Shown: positions 17,528 through 27,745 of the stretch, in pieces
Layout of the letters: each line of letters starts with the position of its first letter
Numbering within the stretch: position 1 is the first letter of the stretch
DNA from: Endozoicomonas sp965199185
Lineage (GTDB): Bacteria > Pseudomonadota > Gammaproteobacteria > Pseudomonadales > Endozoicomonadaceae
Assembly: GCA_965199185.1 (NCBI GenBank)
Contig: CBDAQW010000014.1
Span: forward strand, 1 to 64,000
DNA: 64,000 bases
Direction: 5' to 3'
Translations under genes and position numbers: made by a program
Notes under the pieces: generated by a model
Told to the model about the DNA's origin: nothing
What the model saw: the letters and a program-made list of their open reading frames with translations, nothing else
Databases searched by the model: none

Positions 17528-20500
17528 TCAGGCAGATACAGTTTTTCTTACACCATTGATGAATGCTCTCATAGCAGCAGGTTTCACCGGCTTGCCGATA
17601 AAACCAACCTTTTGCTCGCGGCACTGTTGGCGAAGTTCATCATGATTATCTGCTGTCACCAGCGCAGCAGGTATCGACCAACCAGATCGTTCACGAAGCC
17701 TGTTAATCAGTTGCAAGCCATTAAGCTCTTCTTCCAGTCGATAATCCACCAGCAATACATCAAACTCGTGATCGTCGTTTAGACGTTGCATTGCCTGAGC
17801 ACTGGAATTTGTGGTACTCACCTGACAACCCCAGCGACTAAGCAGAGTTTCCATTCCCAGAAGAATGTCTGATTCATTATCAATACAAAGCACGTTCACA
17901 TGACTTAATGGTGCCGCAGAACCTGCCATGACTTTCTGAACGGCCACTGTCTTTCTCTCTGCAAGGGGCAGCAGAATAGCAAACGTAGTACCTCTGCCCG
18001 GCAGTGAGCGCAGTTGGATTTTGTGTTTTAGCATTTCCGAAATACCCATCGCGATGGACAACCCCAGCCCCAGCCCCTGCGAATCGGCTCCCAGCCTCTG
18101 AAATTCGGCAAAAACTAAACCCTGTTTTTGCTTGGGGATACCCACACCATTATCTCTGACCTCAATGCGTATTTTCCGGTCACCTGCACGACGACAACAG
18201 AGTAAAATTCGCCCTTTCCCTTCACGTCCTAACCCGTAACGAAACGCATTGGTGAGGAAATTCTGCAACACCCGTCGTAAGAGTATCGGGTCTGAATGCA
18301 CCCAGGCCTGACTGCCCTTCAGATAAAATCGCACTCCCTTTTCTCTGGCCAGTAAAGAGAACTGGCTGTTCAACGGTTCCAGTACTTCACTCAATGATAT
18401 ATCTCTCACCGACGCATTCATTTTTCCGGCTTCCAGTCGGGACATATCCAGAAGATCCGTCAGCAAGTCTTCTGCTGACTGAAGTGAGCTATTAACATTT
18501 CTCGCCAAACCACCCAACTCTCCATGCTGCTCTGCAGCTAGCTCTAATGAAGAAGCAAAGAGTTTCGCAGCATTCATCGGCTGCATCAGATCATGACTGA
18601 TAGCCGCAAAAAATCTTAGCCGCATCTGATTGGCTTGCTCCGCCTGCGACTTTGCCCGTAACAACTGCATATTCAAAGCAGATAGCTCTTTGGTACGCTC
18701 CTGAACCCGTTGCTCAAGACGCTCATTCACATTCTTGAGTTCATTCTCTACTTTTCTAAAACCGGTAATGTCGGTAAAACTCATGACAAAACCGCCACCC
18801 GGCATTGGACTTCCCTGCATTTGAATCACTCGCCCATCGGGTCTTATCCGTTCAGAACTGTGGGCAGTACCCTGCTGCATATACGACATACGTTTACGAA
18901 TATGTTCTTCCACTTCACCAGGACCACAAAGCCCCTGTAATGCATTGTGGCGAATGACATCTCCAATCGGTCGACCAATACGAATGAATCCTTCAGGATA
19001 ATTAAACAGCTTGAGATATTGTGGATTCCATGCCACCAACCTCAGCTCACGATCAATCACACTGATTCCGAGATCAATATGCTCAATGGCTCCCTGCAAC
19101 AGCTCACGGTTAAATTCAAAAGTTTCCGAGGCTTCATCCACCATCACCTGCACATCATCAAGCACCAAACCACGACCACTAACCAGAGACTTCATCAGCA
19201 CCCGCGCCGAAGAAGCCCCCATAGTACCCGCCAGCAGCCGTTCAGTAGCGGCAACCACGTCATGACTGGCACGCCTTTGTCGGACCCGAATATCAAGCCC
19301 TGGAAGGCTCTTATTGCTGTAAAAGTCATGCATCATGGCCTGAACACGACTTTTATCCACAAACCGGCTGGCTAGCTCTTCCAACTCTGTCACCGTTACC
19401 GAGATCGTGTAATCTGTGCCCTGATCACCCAGTGAAGCATCGACAAACTTCTGAGCCTGACGATTTTCCTCCCAGTTCGGCCGGAAATATAAGCAACCCA
19501 ACAGGTAGAAACACAGGTTCAACCCAAGAGCCAGTGCTGTAGCACCAGAGACCGTATCACTCATCCCCAGACCAAAAAGATTATGAGGTTTAAGCCATGT
19601 AAGCCCAAACAGCCCTGTATCGAGAATATAGCTGTCCATCCAGCCACCTCTAACCCATACAGGAACAACCACACACGCCAGCCAAATCAACATTCCGGCA
19701 GTTAAACCCAGAAAGGCACCCACCCGATTACTCTCCCTGAGATATAGGCTACCGATAAATACCGGCGCCAGCTGGGTAACCGCAGAAAACGACATTTGAC
19801 CAATACCAGCCAGAGAGTTGGAGCGATCAAACATGCGAAAGACGACATAAGCCATCAAAAGGATCATAAGAATGGTGGTTCGGCGGACATTCAGAAGTAC
19901 ACCACTAAAACGGTAAAAGTCACGACCCCGTTGTCGGGAGCGGCGCAAAATCAACGGCATCAGAATTTCATTGGAAATCATTGTGGACAGTGCGATAGTG
20001 GCAACGATAACCATACTGATAGCAGCAGAAACACCGCCAAGATAAGCGAGCATAGCCAGATAATCACTACCCAGAATTTTAGGTAAGGCAATCACATAAG
20101 CATCTGGATTAATGCTATCTCCGAGCCAGTGCTGACCAGCGACAGCCAGCGGTAAAACAAACAACCCCATCAAAACAAGGTAAACCGGGAATACCCAGCG
20201 CGCCCTGTGAAAATCCTGAATACTGGCATTTTCTACCACCAGCACATGAAACTGTCTGGGCAAACAAATAATGGCAGCCATCGCCATGACGGTTGGAATA
20301 ATAAGAGAGTTCATCCAGTTGCCAGAGACGTTTGCCGACATTACCTGATAAGTGGTGAGCACATCATCCTGACCCAAAGACATCCAGGTGACCCAGCCAC
20401 CCACCAGCAGGAAAATGCATAACTTGACCAGAGACTCAAAAGCAATGGCGGTCATCACACCGTATTGGTGCTCAGTGGTATCCAGTCGCCGGGTTCCGAA

Positions 20501-21013
20501 CATAATGACAAAGACCGCCAGTACCAGCGTGACCGTCAATGCCAAATCCTGAACCGACCAGCGTCCAACCTGGTCAGCCATCAGATAATCAAAACCCATC
20601 ACAATGCCTTTTAATTGCAAAGCAATATACGGCAGGATGCCAACGACCAGGATCAGGGTTACCAGAATAGCCAATGCCGGTGAACGCCCGTGGCGGGAAG
20701 CAATAAAGTCAGCGACAGAGGTAATGTTCTCCTGCTTACTGACCAAAATCAGTTTAACGAGCAGTTTCCAGAACAAAACAAATATGACAATCGGTCCGAC
20801 ATAAATAGGAAGAAAAGACCAAAGTTCCTGTTTAGCCTGACCAACTGCACCAAAAAAACTCCAGGAAGTGCAATAAACTGCAAGCGAAAAACTGTATATA
20901 ACAGGTTGCCAGCGATCTCTTAATCGCTGCCCTCTGTAATCCCCATACCAGGCAACCAGAAACAGTCCGCCAACATACATCAAGGCTATTAATGCCAGTA
21001 ACCATCCAGCCAT
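17528..21013 (-). CDS. crbS: SLC5-type hybrid sensor histidine kinase, CrbS-like
   Basis: This 1161-aa inner-membrane protein has a sodium:solute symporter-like sensor of about 13 membrane spans (residues 1-510), a STAC-like linker (about 520-610), a PAS domain (about 640-755), a HisKA dimerisation domain with H807 in FFAAISHDLMQPMNAAK, an HATPase domain with RDNGVGIPKQKQG and GLGLGLSIA, and a C-terminal receiver (LLVDYRLEEELNGLQL). The order matches CrbS/CbrA-type kinases in which the transporter-like part senses or moves small carboxylates or amino acids. With crbR and acs in the same neighbourhood, CrbS is the better match than CbrA. It is divergent from the DUF294 gene; the shared promoter region is 21014-21141. 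Confidence 0.88.
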   Translation of the reverse strand: MAGWLLALIALMYVGGLFLVAWYGDYRGQRLRDRWQPVIYSFSLAVYCTSWSFFGAVGQAKQELWSFLPIYVGPIVIFVLFWKLLVKLILVSKQENITSVADFIASRHGRSPALAILVTLILVVGILPYIALQLKGIVMGFDYLMADQVGRWSVQDLALTVTLVLAVFVIMFGTRRLDTTEHQYGVMTAIAFESLVKLCIFLLVGGWVTWMSLGQDDVLTTYQVMSANVSGNWMNSLIIPTVMAMAAIICLPRQFHVLVVENASIQDFHRARWVFPVYLVLMGLFVLPLAVAGQHWLGDSINPDAYVIALPKILGSDYLAMLAYLGGVSAAISMVIVATIALSTMISNEILMPLILRRSRQRGRDFYRFSGVLLNVRRTTILMILLMAYVVFRMFDRSNSLAGIGQMSFSAVTQLAPVFIGSLYLRESNRVGAFLGLTAGMLIWLACVVVPVWVRGGWMDSYILDTGLFGLTWLKPHNLFGLGMSDTVSGATALALGLNLCFYLLGCLYFRPNWEENRQAQKFVDASLGDQGTDYTISVTVTELEELASRFVDKSRVQAMMHDFYSNKSLPGLDIRVRQRRASHDVVAATERLLAGTMGASSARVLMKSLVSGRGLVLDDVQVMVDEASETFEFNRELLQGAIEHIDLGISVIDRELRLVAWNPQYLKLFNYPEGFIRIGRPIGDVIRHNALQGLCGPGEVEEHIRKRMSYMQQGTAHSSERIRPDGRVIQMQGSPMPGGGFVMSFTDITGFRKVENELKNVNERLEQRVQERTKELSALNMQLLRAKSQAEQANQMRLRFFAAISHDLMQPMNAAKLFASSLELAAEQHGELGGLARNVNSSLQSAEDLLTDLLDMSRLEAGKMNASVRDISLSEVLEPLNSQFSLLAREKGVRFYLKGSQAWVHSDPILLRRVLQNFLTNAFRYGLGREGKGRILLCCRRAGDRKIRIEVRDNGVGIPKQKQGLVFAEFQRLGADSQGLGLGLSIAMGISEMLKHKIQLRSLPGRGTTFAILLPLAERKTVAVQKVMAGSAAPLSHVNVLCIDNESDILLGMETLLSRWGCQVSTTNSSAQAMQRLNDDHEFDVLLVDYRLEEELNGLQLINRLRERSGWSIPAALVTADNHDELRQQCREQKVGFIGKPVKPAAMRAFINGVRKTVSA

Positions 21014-21141
21014 TTTTTTATTCTTTTATAGAGCTATTTTATAGAGATATGTTAGGTGCAATATACACCCTGATACGACTAATGTCTTATATCAACCAAT
21101 GGGATTGCTGATAGATTTTTACCTGTAAGCAGACATCAGGA

Positions 21142-22947
21142 ATGCAACCCGTAATGCCCGGACCATTTAATTTCAATATTCCCCCCTTTGACTTGCTGAA
21201 TAGCCGACAACAGCAAATGGTTGAAGATGCTCTGGAGATTACTTACTACCCGGAAGGTGCAGCGATTCTCAAAGCCAATACAAAGGTCACTCATCTGGTT
21301 GTTATTCACAAAGGCCAGGTAGAAGAACAACTGGGCGACCAGCATTTTACACTATACACCGCCGATGATTTTTTTGATGCCCGTAGCGTTCTGACCCAAC
21401 ACTGCAAACATGATTATGTATGTATGGAAGAGACCATTGGCTTTGAGTTACCTATTCAGATGATTAAAGATCTGGGAGCCACTGTTCCTGAGTTTTATCG
21501 TTGGTTTCAGGCCAGCCTTGGGGAAAAACATGAACGGTTATCACAACGTCAGCAAGGTCAGAATTTATCCGAGTTTTTGCTGACTCAGGTCAGAGAAGAA
21601 CACTGCGAACCGGCTGCGGTCGTTGCCAGTAATATATCGATACAGGCAGCGGTTCAGATCATGAAAGACCAGCGCTGTGATTCGCTGCTGGTACTTGATA
21701 ACAAACAGCCGGGGATGATTACCCGTACCGATTTACTGGAAGGAATTGCACTTCATGAGCATCCGCTTTCCGACAGTGTTCAGCCGCTGATTACCAGCCC
21801 ACTGATCACCGTCAGCCCCGGCGACTTTCTTTTTGATGCCATGATTCTGATGACTCGGCACCACATTGAAAGACTGGTCGTTAAAGATGAACAGGGGATT
21901 ATTGGCATCCTGCCATTGACTCAGTTGCTGAGCCTATTTTCTACTCATTCTCATGTCATGGGTCTGAGAATTCAACGGGCAAATTCTGTGGAAGCGTTAA
22001 AAGCCTGCGCCTTAGAAACTGAACCACTCATACGCAATCTGCACAATAATGGCCTACGCATTCCTTTTTTAATGAAACTGGTCAGCACGCTCAACGAACA
22101 GATTATACGTCGCCTGTTTGATATACATTTTACCAAAGAGATAAAAGACAACTGCGCTCTGATGGTTATGGGCAGTGAAGGTCGGGGTGAGCAAATTATC
22201 AAAACCGATCAGGACAATGGTTTACTGATTCGTGAAGGCTGGACACCATCTGTCGATTTTGCGCTGCAATTGGACCAGTTTTCAGTACACCTGCAAAGAC
22301 TGGGTTATCCTCCCTGCCCCGGTCATATTATGGTGAATAACCCGCAATGGGCAGGAACCCCTTCACAATGGCAAAAAAGGCTCGAAGCGTTCAGAACATC
22401 GGCGACACCTGAACAATTGATGCACCTGGCTATTCTTTTGGATGCCCGGCCGGTAGCCGGTGACATCGAACTGTTTAAAGAGATCGCCCCACTGCTGCAT
22501 CAACCTGAAGACCCTACAACCCGGCTGGCTGCACAATTTGCTCTGGCAACTCAGTATTTTGATACCCCATTAACGCTTCTTGGCGATATTAAAACTAACC
22601 AGCATCTGGTAGATATCAAAAAAGGCGGAATTTTTCCTATCGTTCATGGTGTGCGCTCACTAGCCATGGAACACGGGCTAAGTGTCACATCAACCCTGAA
22701 CCGGATTGACTGGCTTAAAGAAAATACACGTCTGGAGCCAGGTATGGCGGATAATCTCAAAGAAGCTTTTCAATTGTTTCACCGTTTAAAGCTGGACAAG
22801 TTATTAATAGATGATCAGAACTACGACAACAAACTGGACATGACTTCTCTCGCTCGCAACGACCGTGATCTGCTAAGGCAAAGCCTCCATGTTGTTAAAA
22901 AATTTAAGCAATTCATCTGGCATCATTTTCATCTGGAGCGATTCTGA
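21142..22947 (+). CDS. DUF294 nucleotidyltransferase-like protein with cNMP-binding and CBS domains
   Basis: The protein (601 aa) has a cyclic-nucleotide-binding-like N-terminal domain (about 20-120), two CBS motifs (about 150-275), a DUF294 putative nucleotidyltransferase domain with VMGSEGRGEQIIKTDQDNGLL (around residue 343) and a C-terminal substrate-binding-like helical domain. The G-S-E-x-R-x-E-Q...TDQDN motif is GlnD-like. Its function is not firmly known. In several gammaproteobacteria this gene sits with a DnaQ-like exonuclease and acs in the acetate-use locus, as here. Its stop shares one base with the next start (TGATG at 22945-22949), implying translational coupling. Confidence 0.88.
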   Translation: MQPVMPGPFNFNIPPFDLLNSRQQQMVEDALEITYYPEGAAILKANTKVTHLVVIHKGQVEEQLGDQHFTLYTADDFFDARSVLTQHCKHDYVCMEETIGFELPIQMIKDLGATVPEFYRWFQASLGEKHERLSQRQQGQNLSEFLLTQVREEHCEPAAVVASNISIQAAVQIMKDQRCDSLLVLDNKQPGMITRTDLLEGIALHEHPLSDSVQPLITSPLITVSPGDFLFDAMILMTRHHIERLVVKDEQGIIGILPLTQLLSLFSTHSHVMGLRIQRANSVEALKACALETEPLIRNLHNNGLRIPFLMKLVSTLNEQIIRRLFDIHFTKEIKDNCALMVMGSEGRGEQIIKTDQDNGLLIREGWTPSVDFALQLDQFSVHLQRLGYPPCPGHIMVNNPQWAGTPSQWQKRLEAFRTSATPEQLMHLAILLDARPVAGDIELFKEIAPLLHQPEDPTTRLAAQFALATQYFDTPLTLLGDIKTNQHLVDIKKGGIFPIVHGVRSLAMEHGLSVTSTLNRIDWLKENTRLEPGMADNLKEAFQLFHRLKLDKLLIDDQNYDNKLDMTSLARNDRDLLRQSLHVVKKFKQFIWHHFHLERF

Positions 22948-23600
22948 TGATTCTGGGTGATTTCTTTCGCGCTCGCCGACGGCTGCGGCACGCCATTCAA
23001 TATCCAGATCATCAGGCGCTCTTCGCACCGGAACCTGAAGGGGAAATTGTCTGTCTGGATACAGAGACCACTGGACTTGATCCAAATGATGCCCAGCTTC
23101 TCGCCATTGGCGCAGTCATCATCAAAGATGGGCGAATCCTCCATGGGCGACGACTGGATTTACAGGTTAAACCTGTTGAGCTTGTTACCGGGGATTCCAT
23201 TCGCATTCATAGATTAAGAAACAAAGATCTTGAAGGTGCGGAGCCAATGGAATCGGCTCTTGAGCAGCTCCTGAATTTTATTGGCAGCCGCCCGATTCTG
23301 GGTTACTGGATCAAATTTGATATGAAGCTGATTAACCGACTGGTGAAGCAGCAATACAGCTTTACTCTACCCAATCGCACCATTGAACTATCAGAGCTCT
23401 ACCGAAAAAAAACCAGAACAGCACACCCTGATGAAAATGTAGACATTGGCTTTGAGACAATATCCCAAACACTGGAGATTAAACCCATAGGTCGGCACAC
23501 TGCGATAGGCGACAGCCTCACTACGGCACTGATGTTTCTGAGACTAAAATATGGGTCAACCCCATATCAAACCAGAAGCGGAGGAAAAATATCTCTCTAA
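22947..23600 (+). CDS. DnaQ-like 3'-5' exonuclease
   Basis: A 217-aa DEDDh exonuclease of the DnaQ/epsilon fold. LDTETTGLDP (about residue 32) gives the first Asp-Glu pair, YWIKFDMKLINRLV the second Asp, and GRHTAIGDSLTTA the His and last Asp of the active site. It is too short and too diverged to be the replicative epsilon subunit, and it is co-translated with the DUF294 gene. The pair is found next to acetate-metabolism genes in related bacteria; whether it acts on DNA or RNA is unknown. An AGAACC/GGTTCT stem follows the stop at 23600-23620. Confidence 0.88.
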   Translation: MILGDFFRARRRLRHAIQYPDHQALFAPEPEGEIVCLDTETTGLDPNDAQLLAIGAVIIKDGRILHGRRLDLQVKPVELVTGDSIRIHRLRNKDLEGAEPMESALEQLLNFIGSRPILGYWIKFDMKLINRLVKQQYSFTLPNRTIELSELYRKKTRTAHPDENVDIGFETISQTLEIKPIGRHTAIGDSLTTALMFLRLKYGSTPYQTRSGGKISL

Positions 23601-23770
23601 GAACCTGAGACAAGGGTTCTATTTAAGTTGCGCAACAAAAAAACCACACAATTTAATACCAAGGTCTAATTTTTCCCGCCTGCCAGCCTCGTAAACTAAT
23701 CGAATAAAAAAAACCATCCCATACATCGATAGACTTTTATCCTGATAAAAATAACAACAGAGAGCATGGT

Positions 23771-25720
23771 ATGACAGAATCAACAGTCTATCCGGTCAGA
23801 CCGGAAGTAGAAGCCACCACCTTGGTCACCAATGACCAGTATGAAGAAATGTATCAGCAATCCATTATCAACCCGGAAGGGTTCTGGCGCGAGCAAGGCA
23901 AACGGATTGACTGGTTTAAGCCCTACACAAAAGTTCGTAAAGTCTCCTTTGATGAGCACCACGTCAGTATCAAATGGTTTTATGATGGCACTACCAATGC
24001 ATCTTATAACGCACTGGATCGACATCTTGAAACCAAAGGTGACCAGGTCGCTATCATCTGGGAACCGGATCATGAAGGCGACGCTCGCAAAGTGACTTAT
24101 AAAGAACTGCACGAACAAGTCTGCCGATTTGCCAACGCACTAAAAAGTCAGGGTGTGCGTAAAGGTGATGTGGTGGCGATTTATATGCCAATGATCGTTG
24201 AAGCCACCGTGGCGATGCTCGCCTGTTCCCGCATTGGTGCTATTCATTCTGTTGTGTTTGGTGGCTTTTCTCCAGATGCGCTGGCCGGTCGAATTATTGA
24301 CTCTAATGCCAAGATTGTCGTGACCGCTGATGAAGGCTTGCGTGGTGGCCGTACTGTACCACTCAAACTGAATGTGGATGAAGCACTGACTCACCCGAAT
24401 GTAAAAACCATTGAGAAAGTCATTGTCTATCGACACACCGGTGCTGATGTCCCCTGGCATCCACATCGCGACGTATGCTGGCAGGACCTGGCGGCTCTGA
24501 CATCACCTCATTGCGAGCCCAGAGCCATGAATGCGGAAGACCCCCTGTTTATTCTTTACACTTCCGGCTCTACCGGCAAACCAAAAGGCGTTGTGCATAC
24601 GACTGGCGGTTATATTGTTTATGCCTCGATGACACACCAATATGTCTTTGATTATAAAGACGGCGAGGTTTTCTGGTGCAATGCAGATGTAGGCTGGGTC
24701 ACCGGACACTCATATGTCACTTATGGTCCATTACTGAACGGCGCCACTATTGTTATGCATGAAGGCGTGCCCAACTATCCGGCCATTAATCGGATCAGTA
24801 AGATTGTTGATAAACACAGCGTCAATATTCTCTACATAGCGCCTACCGCTATCCGGGCATTGATGGCAAAGGGCAATAAATCAGTAGAAGGCACCAGTCG
24901 TAAGAGTTTAAGACTGCTTGGTACTGTAGGCGAACCCATTAACCCGGAAGCATGGAGCTGGTATTACAAGACAGTGGGCGAAGAACGCTGCCCCATTGTT
25001 GACACCTGGTGGCAAACAGAAACGGGGGCTGCCATGTTAACGCCACTACCTGGTGCAACAGCACTTAAGCCGGGTTCCGCTACCCGGCCTTTCTTCGGCG
25101 TGCAACCTGCACTGGTGGATAATATGGGGCGCCTGATGCATGGCTCCGGCGAAGGCAACCTGGTGATTCTGGACAGCTGGCCTGGTCAAGCTCGTACCGT
25201 TTATGGCGATCATGAACGCTTTGTCCAGACTTACTTTTCGACTTTTGGTGGCATGTACACCACCGGCGATGGTGCCCGTCGAGATGAAGATGGCTACTAT
25301 TGGATCACCGGTCGGGTAGACGACGTTATTAATGTGTCCGGCCATCGCATGGGTACAGCAGAAATCGAATCAGCGATGGTGGCGCATCATGAAGTAGCCG
25401 AAGCAGCCGTGGTTGGCTTCCCTCACGACATTAAGGGACAGGGCATTTACGTCTACGTGACGCTGAATGCAAATTCTGAAACCAGTGAAGAACTGAAACG
25501 TGATCTGAAACAGTGGGTTCGCAAGGAAATAGGCCCGATCGCCACGCCAGATATTATCCAGTGGGCACCCGGATTACCAAAAACCCGCTCCGGTAAAATT
25601 ATGCGCCGAATTCTGCGCAAGATTGCTGCCGGAGAATATAAAGGACTAGGTGATACTTCAACACTGGCTGATCCGGAAGTCGTGCATCAATTAATTGCCA
25701 ATCATGCTGTTGCCAGCTAA
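23771..25720 (+). CDS. acs: Acetyl-CoA synthetase
   Basis: AMP-forming acetate:CoA ligase: acetate + ATP + CoA to acetyl-CoA + AMP + PPi. The adenylation loop YTSGSTGKPKGVVHTTGG (around residue 262), WWQTETG and the C-terminal PKTRSGKIMRRILRK with the lysine that is reversibly acetylated in Acs enzymes are all present. At 649 aa it is full length. The crbS/crbR pair upstream is the likely regulator. No acetate permease gene (actP) or DUF485 partner lies beside it, unlike in many relatives. The 170 bases upstream (23601-23770) hold the promoter region; I could not pick a firm -35/-10. It ends with a strong terminator. Confidence 0.97.
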   Translation: MTESTVYPVRPEVEATTLVTNDQYEEMYQQSIINPEGFWREQGKRIDWFKPYTKVRKVSFDEHHVSIKWFYDGTTNASYNALDRHLETKGDQVAIIWEPDHEGDARKVTYKELHEQVCRFANALKSQGVRKGDVVAIYMPMIVEATVAMLACSRIGAIHSVVFGGFSPDALAGRIIDSNAKIVVTADEGLRGGRTVPLKLNVDEALTHPNVKTIEKVIVYRHTGADVPWHPHRDVCWQDLAALTSPHCEPRAMNAEDPLFILYTSGSTGKPKGVVHTTGGYIVYASMTHQYVFDYKDGEVFWCNADVGWVTGHSYVTYGPLLNGATIVMHEGVPNYPAINRISKIVDKHSVNILYIAPTAIRALMAKGNKSVEGTSRKSLRLLGTVGEPINPEAWSWYYKTVGEERCPIVDTWWQTETGAAMLTPLPGATALKPGSATRPFFGVQPALVDNMGRLMHGSGEGNLVILDSWPGQARTVYGDHERFVQTYFSTFGGMYTTGDGARRDEDGYYWITGRVDDVINVSGHRMGTAEIESAMVAHHEVAEAAVVGFPHDIKGQGIYVYVTLNANSETSEELKRDLKQWVRKEIGPIATPDIIQWAPGLPKTRSGKIMRRILRKIAAGEYKGLGDTSTLADPEVVHQLIANHAVAS

Positions 25721-25781
25721 TAAACGACTATTTATAGCTATTACTGTTTAAACCACGATGTTTAAGCCGCACGGTTTAGAC

Positions 25782-25804
25782 CGCACCTCCGGGTGCGTTT
25801 TTTT
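25782..25804 (+). terminator. Rho-independent terminator of acs
   Basis: A 6-bp GC-rich stem (CGCACC/GGTGCG) closed by a TCCG tetraloop is followed directly by seven T. It lies 61 bases after the acs stop. Confidence 0.9.
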
Positions 25805-25848
25805 GTTGCGGTTACAAAAATTAATTACAGTAATTCCTGAAAGTTCTA

Positions 25849-25876
25849 TTGACATTGCAACCAACGTCCCTATAAT
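25849..25876 (+). promoter_or_regulatory. Strong promoter of the tRNA-fMet array
   Basis: A consensus -35 TTGACA (25849-25854) and a consensus -10 TATAAT (25871-25876) are 16 bases apart. Transcription should begin near 25883, about 9 bases before the first tRNA. A double-consensus promoter fits a stable-RNA gene cluster. Confidence 0.9.
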
Positions 25877-25891
25877 TCGCCACTCGTTTGA

Positions 25892-25968
<77 letters not shown>

Positions 25969-26012
25969 CATTTATAAAGCAGTTGATGTTCATTTCAACT
26001 GAGCAGCTTTGT

Positions 26013-26089
<77 letters not shown>

Positions 26090-26131
26090 TTTTTAAAGCA
26101 GTTGATGTTCATTTCAACTGAGCAGCTTTGT

Positions 26132-26208
<77 letters not shown>

Positions 26209-26250
26209 TTTTTAAAGCAGTTGATGTTCATTTCAACTGAGCAGCTTTGT

Positions 26251-26327
<77 letters not shown>

Positions 26328-26386
26328 CTTACTCCTTGTTTGGAGAAGAAAGTACTTAGTCGCACTTTCAATACAATCTGTTTTGA

Positions 26387-26463
<77 letters not shown>

Positions 26464-26467
26464 ATTA

Positions 26468-26491
26468 CACCGGTATCTCATCGGTTTTTTT
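26468..26491 (+). terminator. Probable terminator of the tRNA array
   Basis: A short ACCG/CGGT stem with a 9-base loop is followed by seven T, starting five bases after the last tRNA. The stem is weak but the T run is good. Confidence 0.55.
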
Positions 26492-26508
26492 GTGTGCCTG
26501 TGTCTGAA

Positions 26509-27399
26509 ATGCCATCAATAAATTCTGATAGTACTCCCAAAAAAGCACTAATTGTTGAAGGCGGCGGAATGCGTGGCGTGTTTTCTGCTGGCGTTCTGGA
26601 CGCATTTCTGGATAAACGTCTGAAAGATTTTGATCATTATTATGGCGTTTCCGCTGGTGCATTGACTCTCAGCTCCTTTATCTCCGGACAACGGGGGCGT
26701 AGTCAGAATCTTTACACTAACCTCTGTCTTGAACCTCGCTTTATCAGCATGTCCCGCCATCTTAAAGGCGGTAATTTATTTGATCTGGACTGGTTTTTTG
26801 ACAAAGTCAGCCTGCAATATTCACTGGACGAACTTCGCTTTAAAGAACAGCTGGCCAACAAACAGTTTACGGTGGTGACCACTGATACCGACAATGGCAC
26901 CCCCTGTTACCAGATTATTGATGAAAGCTGCTCCAGACAGACTCTGAATCAGACACTGAAAGCATCCAGCGCACTACCGGTTATTTACCGCACGCCGATT
27001 ATTATTGATGACAAACCAATGATGGATGGCAGCTTATCGGACCCAATGCCGGTACTTAAAGCGATTCAAGATGGCTGCACTGATATCATTCTGATTCGCA
27101 CTCGCCCGGTAGAATCCCGCAAGAAATCCAGCACTTCGAGCCGGATGGTGGCCTGGCAATTTCGCCGCCAACCAGAAATTGCCGAACTGATCCGCCAACA
27201 ATACAAACGATACAATGACTCAGCAGACCAGTTTGATAGTCTTACCCTGAGCGACAACATCAATCTGATTCAGATTGCCCCCGAGCAACCACTGAGCAGT
27301 ACCCGTAGCACCCGTAATCGTGCCCGCCTGGTGGCGGACTACCACCTTGGTTATTCTCAAGGGTTTGCTTTTGCCAGGCAGATGCACAGCGCTGCCTGA
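26509..27399 (+). CDS. Patatin-like phospholipase (YjjU-like)
   Basis: This is a patatin-fold lipid acyl hydrolase. The oxyanion loop GGGMRGVFSAGVLDAF lies near the N-terminus, the nucleophile elbow GVSAG gives the catalytic Ser, and MMDGSLSDPMP gives the Asp of the Ser-Asp dyad. It resembles the E. coli YjjU group rather than the ExoU toxins. The frame is open from a GTG at 26494 next to the tRNA terminator, but the ATG at 26509 is the more likely start; neither has a clear Shine-Dalgarno. Substrate and location are unknown, and no signal peptide is seen. Confidence 0.88.
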   Translation: MPSINSDSTPKKALIVEGGGMRGVFSAGVLDAFLDKRLKDFDHYYGVSAGALTLSSFISGQRGRSQNLYTNLCLEPRFISMSRHLKGGNLFDLDWFFDKVSLQYSLDELRFKEQLANKQFTVVTTDTDNGTPCYQIIDESCSRQTLNQTLKASSALPVIYRTPIIIDDKPMMDGSLSDPMPVLKAIQDGCTDIILIRTRPVESRKKSSTSSRMVAWQFRRQPEIAELIRQQYKRYNDSADQFDSLTLSDNINLIQIAPEQPLSSTRSTRNRARLVADYHLGYSQGFAFARQMHSAA

Positions 27400-27528
27400 C
27401 CGCCTCTAACTTTCAACCAGACTCTTAACAACGCCTGCTATATCTGGCAGGTATCTTAATAGCTGTATATTTTCCATCGACACTCTGCACATCTGCTAAA
27501 TTACCTGCATGCCTCAGTACTCTGTACT

Positions 27529-27727
27529 ATTACCCAAACCCGATGTGTGACTTTTAATTTCAACATGGCTATCCATGCCACGTGGATCCCGTACAGTCCC
27601 TGTACGGGATGACAGCAGAGTGCACAAAACCTCTACTAGCTGTCATTCTGTACAGGGACTGTACAGAACCCATAAGCCATGGATTGGCAACCTACGAGAT
27701 AAAAATCACACATCGGGTATTACCCAA
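27529..27727. mobile_element. MITE of 181 bp with 9-bp target duplication
   Basis: The element 27538-27718 has terminal inverted repeats ACCCGATGTGTGA (13 bp perfect, then similar for about 10 more). It is flanked by a direct repeat ATTACCCAA at 27529-27537 and 27719-27727. Inside are two strong hairpins, an 11-bp stem at 27586-27610 and a 10-bp stem at 27646-27668, plus nested complementary segments (ATCCATGCCA against GCCATGGAT; GGATGACAGC against GCTGTCATTC). The whole element can fold into one long hairpin. It encodes nothing, so it is a non-autonomous element. It fills most of the 346-base gap between the patatin and yajL genes. Confidence 0.85.
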
Positions 27728-27745
27728 TGTTTTTGAGAGTGAAAA

